Shown: piece by piece, positions 60,584 to 64,000 of the stretch
How positions within the stretch are numbered: position 1 is the first letter of the stretch
Layout of the letters: every line of letters begins with the position of its first letter
Origin: Erythrocercus mccallii
Taxonomy: Eukaryota > Chordata > Aves > Passeriformes > Dicruridae
Reading direction: 5' to 3'
Assembly: GCA_013397435.1 (NCBI GenBank)
Contig: VZRG01001964.1
Coordinates: forward strand, 62,352 to 126,351
Length of the DNA stretch: 64,000 nucleotides
Position numbers and translations under genes: made by a program
The notes under the pieces: generated by a model
The model's database searches: none
Seen by the model: only the letters and a program-made list of their open reading frames with translations
Told to the model about the DNA's origin: nothing

Positions 60584-63493
60584 TAAGCAACACTGAAGAG
60601 GTCTTTCTGAGCATGTATTTTGTTGATGCTTGAATGATCAAAACATAGCTGATACCTCTCTTTCAAAGTAAGGTGCATTTAGAGAAAACAGCTCTGATTT
60701 TTTTTTTGGTATGAATGGACTGGCAGAAAGATCAGACACATTTATTTAACAAAGGAGGCCAAAGACTGATCCAAGTTTCTTTGCAAGTTAATATTGGATT
60801 ATAGCAATAGCAACTGTTGAGCACAGTATTTTGAGTATATTACTCCTTTAAGATTGTCTGTAGAAATGTCTCTCTTAAACAACAGGACAAATACTTTCTC
60901 CTCTACTCCAATAACCAGCCTATATATTTTTCTCAGTGACCACATGACAGAAGGCTCCTTGTGCAACTTGGGCAGTTAAGAGAGATCACGAAGACTGGAA
61001 TTCTTCATCCAGAAGCATTAAGTTGCATAAAAATTCAAATGTTCCCTTTTCCCTATGTGTGTTCCAACAGAATCTGGGGTTACACATAGAATTTGTCAAG
61101 TTCTGTGACCAGCACTGACTGATACCTCCCAGCACCCTGGAACACCTGCAACTGTGCCTTTTGCTGCAGTGTTCTGACCTATGTTACTGTGACAATTCTT
61201 TCACTGAATGTCCAGCTTGTTTATGCAAATTCTGCTTAGATAATTAAAAACACAGTCCAGAAATCATGTTAATAGCCTTTTTGAACAGCTACACTTAGAA
61301 GTTTCTTCCCTTGTTGACAAACAGCAAACAGGAGTCTAAAGTAGTATTAAGCTTCTGGCACCCACACTGTAATTCTGAGAAGTCATTTTTCGTAACACCC
61401 AGCATGTTCAAGGAACCCTCAATTACAATATATAGTGCCATAAATAATAGCTTATATCTACTTATACAAATAAAGAACATAAAATGAAAACCCCTGAAGT
61501 GTTCCATGTTTACTAATGGAAGAAAATACAGTTGCCTGTTCTGTTCTGTCTTTCCTCACCTCCCTTCCCACTGGCTGCTTGTACCTTGACAGAAGCTTCA
61601 GCCTTCTGTCTCTGGAGCCAGCACTGTCTCTGTGCTGCCTGTTCATACAGGACCTAGAATCACAAGGTATTTATCAGGGCCTCCAGCTGCTGCCAAAATA
61701 TAAGTAATTTTATCAGCCTAATGTTTTATTTATTTGCATTTAACGTTCCTATTTAAAGGGGAGAGAATGTGGGAATATTAATGGAAAAATTGAGGGCAGG
61801 GAGCTTAAATGAGTTATTAAAAGTTTCACCACTTGAGCTTTTAAGCTACTGCATCTGAAGCTGCTCAGTTTGATGTGAATGCATGCATATCTCTCATGCA
61901 AATTGTCCCAGAGGCAGCTATTTTGGGCAGCGCATATATTCATTGTGGTGTCACAAAAGGTCGATTAGGTCTTCTGAAATTCCTGGTTGATGTTGATTGA
62001 CTGTGAGCGACATTTAAGTCTTTCAGACTTCCTTATCTAGCCTACTCCCTGCAGGCTGAACATGGACGTGTGCCTTATGCAACCTCACAACAGACATCCC
62101 GAGCTGCAGATTTAGGAGCTTTTTAATTATCTGTGTGGAAGGAAGGAAAGAAGGAAAGAACCTTTGATGATTTTCTTTTTGTGCTAAGGAGAGTTCTTTT
62201 CAGCCTGCTACAGGAAGTGGCCAAAACCCAGTGAGATGAGTAAATAAGGCTCTTCTCCTGGAGCTGAGAAGATTGAACAGATTTTCCTCAAATGTTCTCA
62301 CAAAAATACACCTGTTGGCCAACAATGAAATGAAAAAACATCTTCACCTGAAAATCCAGCTTGCCATGGAGAAGGCTAATCAAGTGAAAAGAGAGGGTAA
62401 AATCGGAATTCCTTCAAATCCTGAAGTCTCTTTGACTTCACATGAACCCTGTAATTTCTACCCAGCACTGGTAGTTACTCTGGTGCTGTGTACCTTTACT
62501 TTGCTAATCTACTTTGCAAAACTACCGGTTTTCCCCTCATCTTGCCAAAAAGAAGAAACTTAATTTTTGCAAAGTTTTGCAAAAAGAAGTGATGGTCTGC
62601 TTGAAAACTGAACATTTTGGAAAAAGGGTTCTGAAAAGAATATGAAGTGCTGCAGCCTGAGGCATAGACACAGATGCATGTACATATAGAAAAAGGTGAA
62701 GGGAAAGGAGCACAAGTTTCTACTCTTCACTTTCTCTGTAGATTTCTCCAGGTTAAATTTTCATGCTCAACAGGCTTGCTGGGTCTAGCCACGGAATGAT
62801 TCGGGTTAATATTTGCTTCTGTGCAGATGCTTGAAGATGCAGATGAAAAGGCTTCCAGCAACGAACATAGTAAAAATGAATGGAAGGCCCTCAAATCCTT
62901 TCTGCTGGACTTTCCACACACTTCTTTTCTGTGAAGAATGTGGTCATCTGTGGCTGTGTGGCTGTGTAATTTCTAATATCTTGAACAATGCATAGAATGA
63001 TAAGCACCTATTGGTTCTGTGATTGGCAACTTTTGGCAGGCATTTAAGAGATTTTTAAACAACCCTTAATCCCTCGCAGCTGTGACTGAATGCAGACCAA
63101 ACAAATTGGCTTTCCCTCTGCATCCTTTGACTTTAAATATAATCACTTGGTGGCAGTGATAGTGTACATTGTCTTTAACAGTGGAGAAAATGAGCTTTAA
63201 TTTCACAAAGTGATTGCATCTTGGCTCTCAGAGATGCCTACTGCAAGCCTATTCAACACATGCCCCAGTCCCTGGGCACAGAGCAGCACTATAAGCAGCA
63301 GAACCATTCCATGAGCTGAATCTGTAACTATCTCCTTGAACAGCTAAAAGGTAGGTGATAGCTTTGGCCTGAAGGCTCAGGAGATGTGGTATTTCTAATA
63401 GTGCTTGTTCTCACTTTGTCCAGCATTACACGAGTGTGTGAAACCAGGCTCTGATGTGGGACTTGCTAGTGGAGCATGCCCTGGAAATGGGAG
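60584..63493. other. no gene recognised; small frame with a hydrophobic segment
   Basis: AT-rich. The one frame worth noting is plus 62330-62563: from ATG, 77 codons, with a 21-residue hydrophobic stretch (residues 43-63) between polar ends. It has no recognised family and no sign of splicing or conservation that I can assess. A GGAA-type simple repeat lies at about 62138-62160. Confidence 0.5.
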
Positions 63494-64000
63494 TGTTATA
63501 AATTAAAAATCGCCAATCTGATTTTAATAGAAAAATCAAAAAGGTTTATTTACAATATTTACAAATTTAGGAAAAATTTTGGAAAAATGGATAAAATGAG
63601 CCAACGACCTTGCAAACCTCAAGTTACCAGCCCGGGTATCGGTAACTGCTGTCGTGTGACCTGCACCAAAAGCGGCAGAGCCTCCACGTGCATGAATCCA
63701 TGTGGTTTGGGAGGAGGTCTTATACTGTTTTTCATAGCCTGAGGCTACGATGTACAATGGAGAGATGTGAGTCTTCCGTCTCTGGTGAAGTCATCTCGCA
63801 GGGAGACAAAGAAACGGGTGTTTCCCGAGTTGGCAAGTATCTGTCTTTGTGGGTTGATGGCTGTGCTTGGTCTTGGACAATACCCACGATGGTCCAGTCT
63901 CCTGTTGCAGCTATGAGCCATCGTCCCGGCGTATTCATTTGTATTTTAAGGTTTCTGAAAAGGACACTGAAACTGGTTCTACAAGCCTCTGCTGGCAACT
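63494..64000 (-). mobile_element. LTR (family B), cut by the window end
   Basis: Plus-strand TGTTATAAATTAAAAATCGC at 63494 is the complement of the family-B LTR end. The minus AATAAA is at plus 63545-63550 and the minus TATA (TATAAGA) at plus 63718-63724, a spacing like the other copies. The plus-strand block TATACTGTTTTTCATAGCCT matches the TATA-proximal part of the outer copy at 53503-53520. The U3 start, target duplication and any internal region lie beyond the window. Confidence 0.8.

Noticed and set aside
1..64000. CRISPR arrays, operons, phage or plasmid modules
   Set aside because: No regularly spaced repeats and no long adjacent same-strand frames. The repeat content is avian throughout.

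Overview
This is vertebrate nuclear DNA and almost certainly from a bird. The basis is an AT-rich, intron- or gene-desert-like background with short open frames only, several chicken-repeat-1 (CR1) LINE fragments with the avian 3' end (…ATTCTATGATTCTAT or its complement), and LTRs that look like avian ERVL and other avian endogenous retroviruses. The mix of LTR types suggests a songbird, but that is inference. I see no operons, CRISPR arrays, rRNA or tRNA genes, and no exon of a gene I can name. Any host gene here would be present only as intron or flank.

Layout. 1-326: truncated LTR-like segment on the minus strand. 327-20,224: unannotated AT-rich DNA with a 33-bp tandem duplication, a pyrimidine-rich tract, a possible old CR1, an inverted repeat and an A-rich tract. 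20,225-22,388: two CR1 fragments, then an ERVL-type LTR with a CR1 3' end inserted in it. 25,413-25,973: a CR1 3' fragment followed by a hairpin-forming inverted repeat. 31,462-38,497: CR1 3' ends and two related minus-strand LTRs; the second LTR interrupts a CR1. 41,419-42,645: a minus-strand ERVL-type LTR interrupted by another LTR-like sequence. 50,704-54,081: a dense cluster of ERV-derived DNA. It holds a G-run, a decayed ERV segment, a solo LTR with a perfect 5-bp target duplication, and an LTR into which a second LTR of the same family has inserted in the opposite orientation. 57,283-58,420: a GC-rich segment and an LTR-like end. 59,874-60,579: a solo LTR of the same family as the nested pair. 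63,494-64,000: a fourth member, cut by the window end.

Nothing here works as a gene set. The content is a record of transposition with readable relative ages: CR1 into ERVL LTR, LTR into CR1, LTR into LTR. The most notable structure is the same-family LTR-in-LTR at 52,570-54,076, where the inner copy lies 4 bp downstream of the outer copy's TATA box. The longest open frames (150-190 codons) lie in LTRs, antisense to CR1, or in sequence with no recognisable domain. I do not call any of them a gene. All family assignments are from memory of repeat consensus patterns and were not searched.
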